A program made the position numbers and the translations under genes. A DNA stretch of 64,000 nt from a virus. The notes below the pieces were generated by a model, which had not been told where the DNA came from, did no database searches, and worked only from the letters and a program-made list of their open reading frames with translations. The stretch spans positions 20,703 to 84,702 of IMG/VR virus record IMGVR_UViG_3300050821_001592; one strand, written 5' to 3'. Shown here in pieces: positions 7,516-17,656 of this stretch; positions within the stretch are counted from its first letter, which is position 1; each line of letters starts with the position of its first letter.

Positions 7516-7702
7516 TCGAAGCTCCTTGAGACTGTACGTAGGCGTGCCCTCCAAGGAAGCCTAAACAGGTAGTCGTGAACGCGACAAAACTCGCATCCAA
7601 TCCGTGGAATATGTGAATCGCCGCGCCGATGAGGAAAATGGCAGTACCGATAGCAACGTGCCCGTCGCTGTTGATTTTAGAAATCCATGAAGATATAGAC
7701 AT
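7481..7702 (-). CDS. Putative holin
   Basis: 73 residues with two hydrophobic segments (about residues 15-32, VAIGTAIFLIGAAIHIFHG, and about 36-54, ASFVAFTTTCLGFLGGHAY) joined by a short turn, and a charged, Asp-rich C-terminus. Small size, two membrane segments and position right after the endolysin-like gene (8 bases) fit a class II holin. The ribosome site is GGGGGC. Families of holins are very diverse, so this is by layout rather than homology. Confidence 0.6.
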   Translation of the reverse strand: MSISSWISKINSDGHVAIGTAIFLIGAAIHIFHGLDASFVAFTTTCLGFLGGHAYVQSQGASNDTSDVPTDIK

Positions 7703-7709
7703 GTGCCCC

Positions 7710-8162
7710 CTAGTCCCAGAAACTCAACGTATTTAGGTCCGCAATTCTCTGGTGTATGCGTTGGCCTGTCACGGGATTCGTAGCGGCGATGAGCTGCTTG
7801 AACCACGGTCTTTCGATTTTATTTAGAGCGCCGAAGTATAGTGCGCCCGTTTTATTCTCGCTGTGTGCCCCTCGGGTCATGTCAGAAACGGAACCATCGA
7901 ATATCCCGTCGACTGCGGAGAGGAGTTTGATGAATGTCGGTTCCCAGATTGATGGGTGACTGAGCGGGGGGATTTCATTCTCGGCCATACTTTCAGGAAT
8001 CGTGTCGAGAACACGGAGCCACGACCCCCACCCCAAGCGAACTCGATTAGCGAGGGTGTGCATTACCATTTGTCCCGCGAGATGACCGCCGCCGTATGAT
8101 TGGCCAAATCTCCAACCATACTCTACGAGTTTTCCCTTCACATAATTGTCTTGAGTTAACAT
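7710..8162 (-). CDS. Putative endolysin (SleB-like cell-wall hydrolase)
   Basis: 150 residues starting at 8162 behind AAAGGAGGG. The sequence has a helix GGGHLAGQMVMHTLANRVR similar to the G-x-x-AV-x-x-V-x-x-NRV core of SleB-type cell-wall hydrolases and a late SDMTRGAHSENKTGALYF segment matching their D-x-T-x-GA-x-(Y/H)F motif. No signal peptide is visible, so export would depend on the neighbouring holin. The 207 bases upstream (8163-8369) contain GC-rich hairpins but no gene that I can see. Confidence 0.6.
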   Translation of the reverse strand: MLTQDNYVKGKLVEYGWRFGQSYGGGHLAGQMVMHTLANRVRLGWGSWLRVLDTIPESMAENEIPPLSHPSIWEPTFIKLLSAVDGIFDGSVSDMTRGAHSENKTGALYFGALNKIERPWFKQLIAATNPVTGQRIHQRIADLNTLSFWD

Positions 8163-8369
8163 TGAGTAGCCTACCCTCCTTTCTTACTGCCTTACTAGGC
8201 TCACTCACGGCGGTTACCAGCCGCTTAGCAACGGGAGTGATATTAATAACACGGGTGGTAGGAAACTGCCGCCTACGTCTGCTGCACTCCGTTTATAGGC
8301 CTTGTATGTCAGCCGTGGAGCCGTCGCTCTGTCTACCTGAGACGTACACCCGTGATGGGGTACTGAAGG

Positions 8370-8804
8370 TTATTTCTTCGTCTTGGGTTCTGTCAACTTT
8401 CCTTTTTCCCGTTCGAGTTCTTCGTGAGTCGGGTAGTGGGGTTGGAACCTCGTAGGAGTCTCTGCATCCTCTTCAGGAGTCGCGTCGGCAGATTCTCCGA
8501 GATGGTTCAACGCAACGTAGTTCTCGCGAGTCATGGGGATTTTATATTTCCGCATGATATCCCCGATGGGGTCAAACGGTATGTTTTTATCCAGCACTCG
8601 TCTTGGTTTAATGTTTGCGGGGTTGCCCAGCGCAGCCCTGTCAACTTCCATATCGGGTGTCTGTAATGGGGCCTTGTCGACATTCATCTTCGCCGCAACG
8701 GGGGTAACCGTTTCAGGTGGGTCCGTATCAAGATGCGGTGCGGGGGTGGGCGGATTCGTCTGCTGAAGAATCCTACCCCCGAAATCTACGGGTGCGCCTG
8801 CCAT
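8370..8804 (-). CDS. Hypothetical Pro/Asp-rich protein
   Basis: 144 residues from MAGAPVDFGG at 8804 with GGAGAC six bases upstream; two earlier in-frame starts are less likely. The first half is Pro/Thr/Asp-rich and probably disordered. The second half contains a short folded stretch (PFDPIGDIMRKYKIPMTREN) and a Lys-rich end. It follows the giant internal protein gene by 48 bases and may be a virion or assembly protein. The function is not recognised. Confidence 0.65.
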   Translation of the reverse strand: MAGAPVDFGGRILQQTNPPTPAPHLDTDPPETVTPVAAKMNVDKAPLQTPDMEVDRAALGNPANIKPRRVLDKNIPFDPIGDIMRKYKIPMTRENYVALNHLGESADATPEEDAETPTRFQPHYPTHEELEREKGKLTEPKTKK

Positions 8805-8852
8805 ATTTGTCTCCATTAATACTGTACCACAAGGCTCAATCGAAGTCAAGCT

Positions 8853-11800
8853 CTATTTTTGAGAGGCATTCCACTGACTATCGGTCGTCCAGACGGGTCG
8901 TTTAAATCCGCCCGCTTTCTCGATAATCTGTTTTCGAGCTTCGTCTTTAGTAATCTTGCCTTCGCTCGCTTGTCGCCAGATATCCGCAGCGTCCTTACGG
9001 ATGCTACCTTTTTTGCCCTCACGACTAAACAAGGACCTTATGCCTTCCCAAGTTATGGATTGCATCTCTCTCGGAGAAACGCCGACTTCCTTTGCCGCCT
9101 GCTTATAGGCTTCATCATAGACCGGGTATGAACCACCCAGCCCCGTGCCCGCATGTTTGCCCGCGCCGGGTACACCCGGTGTAGACCCGCCGAAGTTGTG
9201 AGCCACCTCCGTATCTTTCTGGGAGAATGGTTTCCAATGAGCTGCGCCTACGGCGTGCGTATCAATAGTGACGTGCCCCCTGTCGGACCACGGGTTAATG
9301 ATGTTGTTATAGAAGTTCCTAATCTTGTGCCCGTTGCCCATCAAACGATTGATGTTCTCGATTGAACCGTCGTCTAGGAGGTTAACGGCCTTTGCGACAG
9401 CGTCGTATGGGCCCCAAGCAATCTTCTGCGACCCTCGGATTGTTCCGTCGGGGGCATACACTGGAATCTCGGGTGAGCCGTACGCTTGGTCAGCCATGCG
9501 AAGCCAAAGACCGCGCATTACGCTCGTTTCAGCGGGGGTGTCGCCCTGAAGCTCATCATAGGACTTACCACGCACGCTATCAAGGAACCCTCGGAATTCC
9601 GGCTTAGTCGACTTGGCATTACGGATGGCTGAAAGTTTCTCGTCCATCTTTTCATCCCAGATACGACCTCTGTCGTTCTTCCAACGCTCCATCAATCGTT
9701 GCGCCATGCCAACATTATTATCCCAAGGGTTGTTGGGTGACAGCGCAGCGATGACCGCAGCGGCTTGCTCGTGAGCTAGACCATAGTCATTAGCAAACCC
9801 CTTGCTCAAATCGTGTGCCGATTCATACCACTGTTTCGAGATACCGCGTATCGATTCGGGAATAGCGTTGTATAACGCTACGAGATTATCTTTGTAGTGG
9901 GCTACTGCTTTTTTGATAATTGAATTCGCGTGCTCAGCAGGCGTTTCCAATTCTTCGGGGGTGAGTTTTAGACCCGTATCTTTGTAGTTCGCCACCGCTT
10001 GAGCTATGGTCGCCTTCAACTTCGGAGGCGCATCGTTCAATGTTTTCATGCCGGAAGTACGGTCAGGGTTGTTAGTCGTGTCCGCGTTCACGGTTTGCGG
10101 ATTAGACGTCGCAATCTCTTTACTCTTCAAGGCGTCTGTATACTCGGGCGAGACCTTAGTTACGGGTCTCGCTTCCGGCAATGCCGCCGTCTTAAGTTCT
10201 TGAGCACGCTTAGCGATATCTGAGAAGGATGCGGTGTCTCCAAGCTCTGTTCTTGCTTGTTGAAAGAATGCCGTATCCCGAGCTGCGCCTTCGGGAGTAC
10301 CGACGGTTTGCGTCTTTGCCTGAGGCGGTTGAGGCATGTTTGGGTCACGGTTCATTGTTGCCCGAGCGCCCTCTGTTTGGTCAAATGGATTACTAATGGG
10401 TCGACGATTCTTGATAGCGTCTTCCAATTCAGCAGCAGACATCGTGGAACGCGACCCCGCCCGTCGTTCTTCGCCTGTATAAGATTCAGGTACGGCTAGT
10501 GAGTACTGTCCATTCTCTTCCCTTACAGCGTTTGGGAACTCCCGCTGTAGGGCCTGCCACACGCCTGCGGCTTTTGTCGTATTAGACACGTCCGACTCAA
10601 TCGTCTTGACACCCGCCTTCTGAGCTTCCTGAATGAGTTGTTTGTACGCACCAATACCGTAGCCTTTGCCTGTCTCTCCATTCTTAACAACTGCGTCTTT
10701 AACCGTCCATGTACCCGGAATCTGTTCCTCAACCTTGATATGACCGATAGGCTCGTCCCCCCGCATGATTTCCAAGCGGTCGGGCTTACCCTCGGCATCT
10801 GTGACCATGTCGTGGGTGACGGTCGGTTCTGGTTTCGCAACCTCGTCCAACAGAGATGAGGTCTGGGGTTGTGCCTGCGCCTTCACTTCAGCGGCGGCTT
10901 TACCCTGAGCTTGGTTCATAAGGTCTTCGAACTCGCGACCCGCCCCGCCTTCACCAAAAGGTTCACCTACTGTGCCGGGAGGGCCTAGCTCTCCGTGTTC
11001 ACGAGTAACAGCGTCTTTGAGATTAGTAGCCAACTTAGAAAACCATTGCCCCCAAGCTGGATTGAACATGATACGGTCCATCAAAAACTTGGATGCGATG
11101 GTACCTGTCATGCCGAAAGGTACCAAATGGGACGCCGCGACTTCCAGCGCGTATATACCCCAAGCCTTAATACCTTTAGGTGCGCCTTTAATAGGGTCGA
11201 ATAGCTTAGTGACGTTCTGCCAGTTGTCGTATCCTTCCTCACCTAATAGACGTTTGAAAGCTCCGGGGCCTTGCCCGCGACGAATCATCTTGTTATCGAT
11301 GTTAGCTTCGAGTCCGCGTAGAGTGTTTCCGGTTATCGTACCCTTCGCGGTTGCGCCGCGCAGGCCATTAGCTATCTCTTGAAAACGTTGAGAGTCTGCA
11401 TATAATTTCTTTGCCGAATCATACTCAGCGGGGGAGATGACATCGCTATGTTGTTTGAACCAGCTATCAATCGCCTTCTCGGCCTTCGGAATACCTGTTT
11501 TATATGCGTCCTCGCGAATAGCTGCGTCTTGGCTATTACTGTCCGCTTTAGCACGGTCCAATTCAGCCTTCAACTCGCTATACGACTGAGGCTTCTCGGG
11601 AATCGATACGGCGTTAGGGTCGTATACCGCATGGGGCATGGGCTCTTCGCCTTCAGAGAGGTTGGCGTTGTATGCGTCAATATTAGCGTTGTGACGGTCC
11701 AGCAGGTCCTTATGGTCATTCAACGCTTCCTTCACCGTGTGTTGCCACGCCGCGATATCCGCATCGGACGCAACATCAGCTTTTTTATATGTTTTTTGCG

Positions 11801-12950
11801 CGGTCGCTTCTGCGGCTTGCGCGGCCTCGTCATGCGTCTGGAATTTAGACAGAGTTTGGGTGCCTGCAATTTGGTCAGGCGTCGGTCGGCCATCCATGAT
11901 GGCGTTGTGTCGATTAATCTTATCCTCAGCGACTTGACCTATCGTGCTGGTGAGCTGACGTGTAGCAGCGGGGGCGGTCTTCGTTTTCTGAAATTCTTCG
12001 GCTGTTCCGGGGGTGGTCATCAGTCTTGTCGCACCCTTTGTAACGACCGACGGATTCTCCTGTTGGATGGCCGAAATCGGGGCTTCTACGCCCGCTGTTT
12101 TTTGTGTCGTGGGTCGAAGAGTTGTTCGTTCGCCTGCGACCGTACCGGGGGTTTTCGGCATCGGACCCTTGACTGTGGAGTTCAAAGCGTCGAGCTTCAG
12201 TTTATTCCACGTCGCATCTGTCGATGGGGTACGCCCCAGAGTTTCATCAATTGCACCTTTCACGGGATGAGCCGCAGCCATGGCGGCGACTTGAGAAACA
12301 GCCCCGCCGACATCGCCGCTCTCGGCTTTATCAACCAAACTGGCGACAAATGGCCCCGCGATAGGGACATATTCGCCTGCTGTATGGACGTAGGTGTTGA
12401 GAAGATGACCAATCGCCTCTGCACCTTTCGATTTAGTATATGCTTCCGCTTCAGCTAGAGCTTTCTGGCGCTCCTCAGCCGACGGAGCCGTGATGTATTT
12501 ACCGAGGAGAGTGTTCGCCTTGGGGTCGGTCCAAGAAATTTTCTTCTCGTCGGGCATAATAGCGGGCATCTTCGTGGAGATGAGGTCGTGCGCTACCCCG
12601 CCGAGGAATCCCGCCACCCCGTGTCCGAGGTTTCCAATATTATACGCGACGTTTTCATTCGTGAATCCGAGTTGTTTCGGGGGTGCGCTCGTCGGTGCTC
12701 CCCGCTCTGCTTCAGTCTCTTCATCGCCTGTTATACCGTGCCACAAAGCCTTTGCAGTGTTTGTAACGTGATTCTGCACTTCATCGAGATATGATGGCGT
12801 GGCGGTATCAATCGTGTTGACGGGGTTCGCAGTCTTCGGAGCTTCCGCTGCGACTTGGTCAAGCAGTGAGCCCTGATTCGGAGACGCGGGCGCATTCGGT
12901 TGTGGTGCTGGTGCTGGTCCAGCAACTTCGTCTAGTAAACTGCCCGCCAT
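8853..12950 (-). CDS. Giant internal virion protein with GNAT-like domain
   Basis: 1,365 residues from MAGSLLDEVAG at 12950 (AAGGAG site). The short motif S-(L/Y)-LD-(E/Q)-V occurs near residues 4, 28, 53 and about 698, perhaps a docking signal. Residues about 710-815 resemble an acetyltransferase core (GKGYGIGAYKQLIQEAQKAG followed by an ESDVSNTTKAAGVWQALQ stretch). Residues about 1000-1330 (QWYESAHDLSKGFANDYGLA, AALSPNNPWDNN, TIDTHAVGAAHW) match a domain seen in phage structural polyproteins (DUF7178-like). Size and position beside two other internal proteins suggest an ejected core protein. Confidence 0.7.
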   Translation of the reverse strand: MAGSLLDEVAGPAPAPQPNAPASPNQGSLLDQVAAEAPKTANPVNTIDTATPSYLDEVQNHVTNTAKALWHGITGDEETEAERGAPTSAPPKQLGFTNENVAYNIGNLGHGVAGFLGGVAHDLISTKMPAIMPDEKKISWTDPKANTLLGKYITAPSAEERQKALAEAEAYTKSKGAEAIGHLLNTYVHTAGEYVPIAGPFVASLVDKAESGDVGGAVSQVAAMAAAHPVKGAIDETLGRTPSTDATWNKLKLDALNSTVKGPMPKTPGTVAGERTTLRPTTQKTAGVEAPISAIQQENPSVVTKGATRLMTTPGTAEEFQKTKTAPAATRQLTSTIGQVAEDKINRHNAIMDGRPTPDQIAGTQTLSKFQTHDEAAQAAEATAQKTYKKADVASDADIAAWQHTVKEALNDHKDLLDRHNANIDAYNANLSEGEEPMPHAVYDPNAVSIPEKPQSYSELKAELDRAKADSNSQDAAIREDAYKTGIPKAEKAIDSWFKQHSDVISPAEYDSAKKLYADSQRFQEIANGLRGATAKGTITGNTLRGLEANIDNKMIRRGQGPGAFKRLLGEEGYDNWQNVTKLFDPIKGAPKGIKAWGIYALEVAASHLVPFGMTGTIASKFLMDRIMFNPAWGQWFSKLATNLKDAVTREHGELGPPGTVGEPFGEGGAGREFEDLMNQAQGKAAAEVKAQAQPQTSSLLDEVAKPEPTVTHDMVTDAEGKPDRLEIMRGDEPIGHIKVEEQIPGTWTVKDAVVKNGETGKGYGIGAYKQLIQEAQKAGVKTIESDVSNTTKAAGVWQALQREFPNAVREENGQYSLAVPESYTGEERRAGSRSTMSAAELEDAIKNRRPISNPFDQTEGARATMNRDPNMPQPPQAKTQTVGTPEGAARDTAFFQQARTELGDTASFSDIAKRAQELKTAALPEARPVTKVSPEYTDALKSKEIATSNPQTVNADTTNNPDRTSGMKTLNDAPPKLKATIAQAVANYKDTGLKLTPEELETPAEHANSIIKKAVAHYKDNLVALYNAIPESIRGISKQWYESAHDLSKGFANDYGLAHEQAAAVIAALSPNNPWDNNVGMAQRLMERWKNDRGRIWDEKMDEKLSAIRNAKSTKPEFRGFLDSVRGKSYDELQGDTPAETSVMRGLWLRMADQAYGSPEIPVYAPDGTIRGSQKIAWGPYDAVAKAVNLLDDGSIENINRLMGNGHKIRNFYNNIINPWSDRGHVTIDTHAVGAAHWKPFSQKDTEVAHNFGGSTPGVPGAGKHAGTGLGGSYPVYDEAYKQAAKEVGVSPREMQSITWEGIRSLFSREGKKGSIRKDAADIWRQASEGKITKDEARKQIIEKAGGFKRPVWTTDSQWNASQK

Positions 12951-12960
12951 AAACTCTCCT

Positions 12961-15387
12961 TTACTGAAGCAACCAACCGTTGTTTTTTGCCAGAGCAACA
13001 GCCGCGTTGCGGTCATTACCTGCTGCTTGATAGTATGCTCGGGCCATGTTCTTATCAGTCATCTGCGTAGCCTGATGGTTGACCCAACCGCGAGGTAACG
13101 GCTGTGTAAATGGCAGAGCCTTAGAGTCGATACCCATACGCTTCAAGGCATTCTGTGCGTCCGTTGACATCAAATGAGGGTAGGTCGTACCCATCGTATT
13201 TACATACGCTTGACCCAACCCCTTCAATCGGACGTCTGCGGTGTCCGCTAATTGGCGAATAACGCTTTTGACTTGTCGAAGAGGGAGTTTGTCACTCAAC
13301 AGGGCGTTCATGTTCGCCACATCTTCCGACTTCGTAGCGTAGCCCGCAGCTAAGAAGTTCTCAATCTCGTGTTTCACAGGTTCGAGAGCGGCGGTATACG
13401 CAGACCAATCTTTATCGTCGGTCAATTGGTTGCCGATTTCCTTCAACGTCATGTTGAGTACGGGGCTGTGCGTCAAGCCAAGTGTCTTTGATTCCAACCG
13501 ACCTTCGGCATCAAGTAATGCAGCCGAGTGCCCAAGATAGTTATCAAACGAGACGAGCTGCTTGCCCGTAGGTGTTTTCTGTCCGCCTGAATAATCCTTG
13601 TACATGTTTGCTTTGGCTTCGAGAGCCGAACCTCCGTACTGAGTCGTATCCAACCCACGGTCAGCGGCTTCGTCGTGAATGGCATTGATAGCGTTTTCGC
13701 GAGCGTTGCCACGCATACTTACAATCTTAGTGACATCGTTGACATCGCCTTCAATTGTATTACTCGCGGTCCTCTTCATTTGTTCGGGGTCGCCGTTGGC
13801 GAGCTTGTTCTTCTCTTGAATGCCTGCACGCATGGCAACAGCCGCGTCGAGACGCGCTGTCAACTTCTCCACTTGCCCTTGCGTCATCAGAATTTGACCA
13901 TCCTTACCAGCGGTCGGTACGTCCGCGAGTAAGTTAGTCTTGTCTGATTCTTCTAGGTCGGGATTTCCCTTAATGCTGTTCACGAGAGCGGAGGTCTGGG
14001 CGGGGTTAGCGGGGGCTTTCTCACCCATGCCGCCTTGCTTCGCTAATGCTTCAGCAGAAGCACGACGATTTGTGACATCGTTGATGTAGTTCTGCACTTT
14101 ATCCCGGTCGGTTCCGAGAGCTTTGAAAATAGCATCCCCGCCATCGGCGGCAAGAAGCCGTTGGAGCTGAGCGGCGGTATCACCACCGTGCGCGGTCGCG
14201 CTCTCGAAATCCAACAAGGCCCGCATAGCGGACGGGTTACCTCTAACCGCAGCGGCCAGACGGCCTTCGACATCGCCGTGAATTCCAAGAGCCTTCAGCC
14301 CTTCATCTTTAGAATCGGATATAGACTGAAGGAGGTCTTCCGCATGGTCCACACTATTAATCTGGTGAGTCACGGCGGCGAAACGCCCGAGATTCAATCG
14401 GACATCACCATTCGTTTGTTCGTACAAATTAGCGAAGCTTGGATTGATTTTCGCAGCCCGGTCAACCGCCTCTTTGTTGAGTTTGATGTCTACGTCGGGA
14501 TTAAGAACCGTCCAAGTCGGAACGGAATGCGTCTTTCCGGTGCTAGGGTCAACTACCGAACGAAGACCATCTTGAACCATTAATTGGCTCGTCATCTTAT
14601 CTTTGAACGGGGACGTCAGAAGTTCTTCCGTGGTCATGCCGGAAGTCAAGCGGGCTTTCGGAGCGTCAGGCGTATTTCGATTGTTATCAAAATCATCCGC
14701 GCTCGCGAGAATCGTCGACTTATTCTGGTCTACGATGCCCTGCCAATTTTTGGTCTGAGTCATTTCCGCTTCTGCGCCTTCTTTTTCGGCAGCGAACTGA
14801 GCTTGTTGCATTGACGCATAGCCGTGCATCGCAGCCGTGTTAGCCGCAACGGCGTTCAACTTTCGCGTCTGCATGTCGTCGTATTGCTTCTGAGCTGATT
14901 GGCTCAGCTCTTTACCTTTTTCAGCTCCGGTGCCAAACGCAGCGATGGTGCTTGACGGGTCGATACGTTGTGCTCCCCCCGGACCTTCGACATATTTATT
15001 AGGCGTCATCATACCCGCCATTACAGACGCCATGAACATCTTTGCCATCGACGGCGTAGTGCGTGCGTCAGTGATTGTTTGTTTACCGTCGGGGGTGGTG
15101 CGAATTACGGGTTGTTGGGGGGTTACGGCTTTCAGGATGTGATTGAACCACTCGCCCTTCGTCTTAGGGGCGGTTGCTACGGGCGAAGGTGTAGCTTCCG
15201 GTGCGGGACTTACCGGGGTGGACGTTGGGGAGGTAGTGGGGGTAGGGACCACGGGCGACAGGTTCGAAGGGTTCGGAGTCACTGTATTCGGAATGGAAGA
15301 GACCGAATCTGGTGCCTGAGTCGGAACGCCAGTACCTAAAGTACTTGAAGGGTCAATCTGTTGTGCTGTCTTTATCGGGTCTGGCAT
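12961..15387 (-). CDS. Internal virion or ejection protein
   Basis: 808 residues. The first 85 are Pro/Ser/Thr-rich and unstructured (VVPTPTTSPTSTPVSPAPE). The rest is Ala/Lys/Asp-rich and mostly helical with long coiled-coil-like stretches (about 185-235, 430-560). It ends AAVALAKNNGWLLQ, ten bases from the giant protein gene. High helix content and size are like the internal core proteins of podoviruses that line the DNA exit channel. No lytic transglycosylase motif is visible. Confidence 0.6.
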   Translation of the reverse strand: MPDPIKTAQQIDPSSTLGTGVPTQAPDSVSSIPNTVTPNPSNLSPVVPTPTTSPTSTPVSPAPEATPSPVATAPKTKGEWFNHILKAVTPQQPVIRTTPDGKQTITDARTTPSMAKMFMASVMAGMMTPNKYVEGPGGAQRIDPSSTIAAFGTGAEKGKELSQSAQKQYDDMQTRKLNAVAANTAAMHGYASMQQAQFAAEKEGAEAEMTQTKNWQGIVDQNKSTILASADDFDNNRNTPDAPKARLTSGMTTEELLTSPFKDKMTSQLMVQDGLRSVVDPSTGKTHSVPTWTVLNPDVDIKLNKEAVDRAAKINPSFANLYEQTNGDVRLNLGRFAAVTHQINSVDHAEDLLQSISDSKDEGLKALGIHGDVEGRLAAAVRGNPSAMRALLDFESATAHGGDTAAQLQRLLAADGGDAIFKALGTDRDKVQNYINDVTNRRASAEALAKQGGMGEKAPANPAQTSALVNSIKGNPDLEESDKTNLLADVPTAGKDGQILMTQGQVEKLTARLDAAVAMRAGIQEKNKLANGDPEQMKRTASNTIEGDVNDVTKIVSMRGNARENAINAIHDEAADRGLDTTQYGGSALEAKANMYKDYSGGQKTPTGKQLVSFDNYLGHSAALLDAEGRLESKTLGLTHSPVLNMTLKEIGNQLTDDKDWSAYTAALEPVKHEIENFLAAGYATKSEDVANMNALLSDKLPLRQVKSVIRQLADTADVRLKGLGQAYVNTMGTTYPHLMSTDAQNALKRMGIDSKALPFTQPLPRGWVNHQATQMTDKNMARAYYQAAGNDRNAAVALAKNNGWLLQ

Positions 15388-15395
15388 ATCTCTCC

Positions 15396-16166
15396 TTAAT
15401 TACCTTGTGCGATTGCGTCAGGTGACTGTGCAGGGGTGTCATCGCCGCCCCCACCAAAGAGCTTACCGACGGGGGAGTTTTTCACCGCGTCCATGCTGAA
15501 TCCCGAACCGGGTGTCTTGCCATTTCCCCCCGGTGCAAGGGTACTGAGGGGTAACCCCGTAGCCGCCCCGGCTGCGCCTAACGCGCCTTTAACTACCAAG
15601 GGTTGCCACCAATTTTTCGCGGTGTCAATACTCTGTTGGCTTTTTTCAGCCGTCTGTTGTTCTTCAGCAGCGGCTCTGTTCGCTTCATTTGACGTCGCGA
15701 ATACGCCCGGTAATGATTTCTCCTCGCTCACCGCGTTAGTGAAATTCTTTCGACCTGCTTCATAGTCCTGTTGTATACCCTCAGCTTCGGCAGCACTGGC
15801 GTACTGCTCGGCTTTATCGGCAATAGCAGCCGTGTTCACACCTTGGGTCCCTGTATTGCCAACCGACGGACCCCCCGGAACGGACGAACCAATAACGGCT
15901 TTCTCGTCGCGAGCTGCCGCCGCCGCACGTTGGATTACAGAGGTGTTGTAGGCGTTGAACTGAGATTGACTCCAGCCTGCTTGAGATGGGCCTCCTTGGA
16001 CAATCCTCTGGAGGGGCGTCATGAGGTTGTTGAAGGTTGTCGAAGCCGCTATACCCTCAGCCTTGGCTTGCTGCGTCATAGACTGGCTGAATGACTGAAT
16101 CTGATTGTTGAGCGCCATAACTTGCGACGACGGCGCTCCAAAGGCAGCACCCAAAAAACTTCCCAT
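15396..16166 (-). CDS. Internal virion protein, helical
   Basis: 256 residues, starting MGSFLGAAFGAPSSQVM. Ala/Gln/Ser-rich helices fill residues 10-170, followed by a hydrophobic Gly/Ala stretch (VVKGALGAAGAATGLPLSTL) and a Gly/Asp-rich end. The hydrophobic stretch could insert into a membrane during DNA ejection, as in small internal podovirus proteins. It is nine bases upstream of the larger internal protein, in one operon. Confidence 0.55.
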   Translation of the reverse strand: MGSFLGAAFGAPSSQVMALNNQIQSFSQSMTQQAKAEGIAASTTFNNLMTPLQRIVQGGPSQAGWSQSQFNAYNTSVIQRAAAAARDEKAVIGSSVPGGPSVGNTGTQGVNTAAIADKAEQYASAAEAEGIQQDYEAGRKNFTNAVSEEKSLPGVFATSNEANRAAAEEQQTAEKSQQSIDTAKNWWQPLVVKGALGAAGAATGLPLSTLAPGGNGKTPGSGFSMDAVKNSPVGKLFGGGGDDTPAQSPDAIAQGN

Positions 16167-16179
16167 GATGATTATCCTT

Positions 16180-16656
16180 TTAGAGGAGTTCGGTCTCTAC
16201 GTAAAGAGAGAACTTCATTTGACTCGGTGTATTCGAGGCGTAACTCGCGGTACTTACTGATATAGCAGACGCACTCTGTGCGGATATGAGCGTCGTAGCG
16301 GAGCCCTTCGTAGTTAAAAGATTACCCGTTTGGGACGCGACTAAAGTTAACGTCTGATTAGTCGAATTATCGGCGTCCTTCCACGCGAGTGTAACTGATG
16401 GTAGGGTAGATGACACCGAATCGACGGTCGTAATGATGATGTAGACTGTTACCCGGTATCGAGCGTTATTCGGAACGGATGCCACGAGGTTCGTAACACC
16501 GACGTTCGCACCTTGCCCCGTCAGAGCTAATTCGGTCTGTACGACAGCCGACGAGGGTACGGACGCAGATACATTACCGCTCGCGTCTTCCGCCCATACG
16601 ACATTATTACTGCCCGCAGGGGCGGCTGGCAGTGTTGAATTCAGATTGATAGCCAA
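16180..16656 (-). CDS. Virion structural protein
   Basis: 158 residues, beta-rich, starting MAINLNSTLPAAPAGSNNVV. The centre has an alternating pattern (YRVTVYIIITTVDSVSSTLP) typical of a beta-sandwich, and the C-terminus is FSLYVETELL. There is no signal peptide. The neighbours before and after are also short beta proteins, suggesting a group of tail or collar proteins. The family is not recognised with certainty. Confidence 0.65.
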   Translation of the reverse strand: MAINLNSTLPAAPAGSNNVVWAEDASGNVSASVPSSAVVQTELALTGQGANVGVTNLVASVPNNARYRVTVYIIITTVDSVSSTLPSVTLAWKDADNSTNQTLTLVASQTGNLLTTKGSATTLISAQSASAISVSTASYASNTPSQMKFSLYVETELL

Positions 16657-16665
16657 GGTGTTCTC

Positions 16666-16962
16666 CTACGCCCCGTTAACCAAAACAGGTGTTCCTGAAT
16701 TGGTACTCAAAGGCAAGTTGCAAGAAATCTCGTAGTCGTCACTGACGGGCACGCCGTTGACTTGAATACTTGTATCGAGGTCAGTTGGGACGTATTCGGT
16801 TCCACCTATCGCGACGAGCGTTTGTGGGACAGTGAGCGATGGGAGCGTAGCGGAGACCGGAATAGTTTGAATTCCTATGACGACGACCCGCACGGCCCCG
16901 GCTTCGGCACTTAAATCCCCTCGCAAGGGGAAAAGACTGGCTGGATATGCTTGACGGTTCAT
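16666..16962 (-). CDS. Small virion structural protein
   Basis: 98 residues, start ATG at 16962 directly after the stop of the preceding gene. Beta-rich (VVVIGIQTIPVSATLPSLTV) with a C-terminal PLSTNSGTPVLVNGA. Tight packing and composition place it with the surrounding tail or collar proteins. No function is recognised. Confidence 0.65.
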   Translation of the reverse strand: MNRQAYPASLFPLRGDLSAEAGAVRVVVIGIQTIPVSATLPSLTVPQTLVAIGGTEYVPTDLDTSIQVNGVPVSDDYEISCNLPLSTNSGTPVLVNGA

Positions 16963-17649
16963 CTAGGTCTCCAAGGGCACAAAGACCAGAGTCACGTTCG
17001 TACCCGCGATAGAGACGCTAGACGGATTCAGAACGGTGACGTAAATCGTGGTAGTCTGTGGGGAAGCTTGGTTCGCTCCACATATATTTTGACTATACCA
17101 GATAAACGGACTCGTGTCAAGTATTACGTCGATAATTATGTTTTGCCCGACTTCGGCAGGAACGGGTGCGTCTGGAGAGCGTGATGCGTCGAGGGCCTGT
17201 GCGGATACACTACCGTACAAGCGAACGTTGCACGGGTTGTTCGACGCGATGGATAAGAGCTGAAACGACTGCGACATCGGCACTGATAGCCGAATGAGCG
17301 AGTTGCTCGCTAAAAATGGTACAGACAGGGTGACCGTCTTAGGATTAATGACCGCCGGGGTGGAACTACTTGAACCGGAGGTTCCCGAACTCGTTGACCC
17401 GCCACTCGTTGTAGATATAACACTGCCCTGAAGTGGCGGAAGCGGCAACATTCGGAATTGTGGGTTTTGTCCTCCGCTCTCATTCTGACGAATTAAGTCC
17501 GCATCGGCATTCGTTGGAGGCAACGGCGTCCGCATCCGAGGGCTGGAGCGGACGGGCGTTGTCGATTCTGCTGCTGGGGAGCTGTCGAGCGGCGTGTATC
17601 CTTCAGGCCAGCCGTTCGACAAGTCTATGAGATTGTCCTTGCGTGGCAT
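16963..17649 (-). CDS. Virion structural protein
   Basis: 228 residues. The N-terminal 100 residues are Pro/Ser/Thr/Gly-rich (including a GGSTSSGTSGSSSSTPAV linker) and the C-terminal half is a beta domain (VTLSVPFLASNSLIRLSVPM, then VTVLNPSSVSIAGTNVTLVF). A disordered leader plus a beta domain fits an adaptor or tail-surface protein next to the large tail protein. It is eight bases downstream of that gene. Confidence 0.65.
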   Translation of the reverse strand: MPRKDNLIDLSNGWPEGYTPLDSSPAAESTTPVRSSPRMRTPLPPTNADADLIRQNESGGQNPQFRMLPLPPLQGSVISTTSGGSTSSGTSGSSSSTPAVINPKTVTLSVPFLASNSLIRLSVPMSQSFQLLSIASNNPCNVRLYGSVSAQALDASRSPDAPVPAEVGQNIIIDVILDTSPFIWYSQNICGANQASPQTTTIYVTVLNPSSVSIAGTNVTLVFVPLET

Positions 17650-17656
17650 AAGTCTC

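Noticed and set aside
11448-12458. A 336-residue plus-strand frame rich in Arg, Cys and Phe
   Set aside because: It is antisense to the giant internal protein, whose codons and motifs are clearly real.
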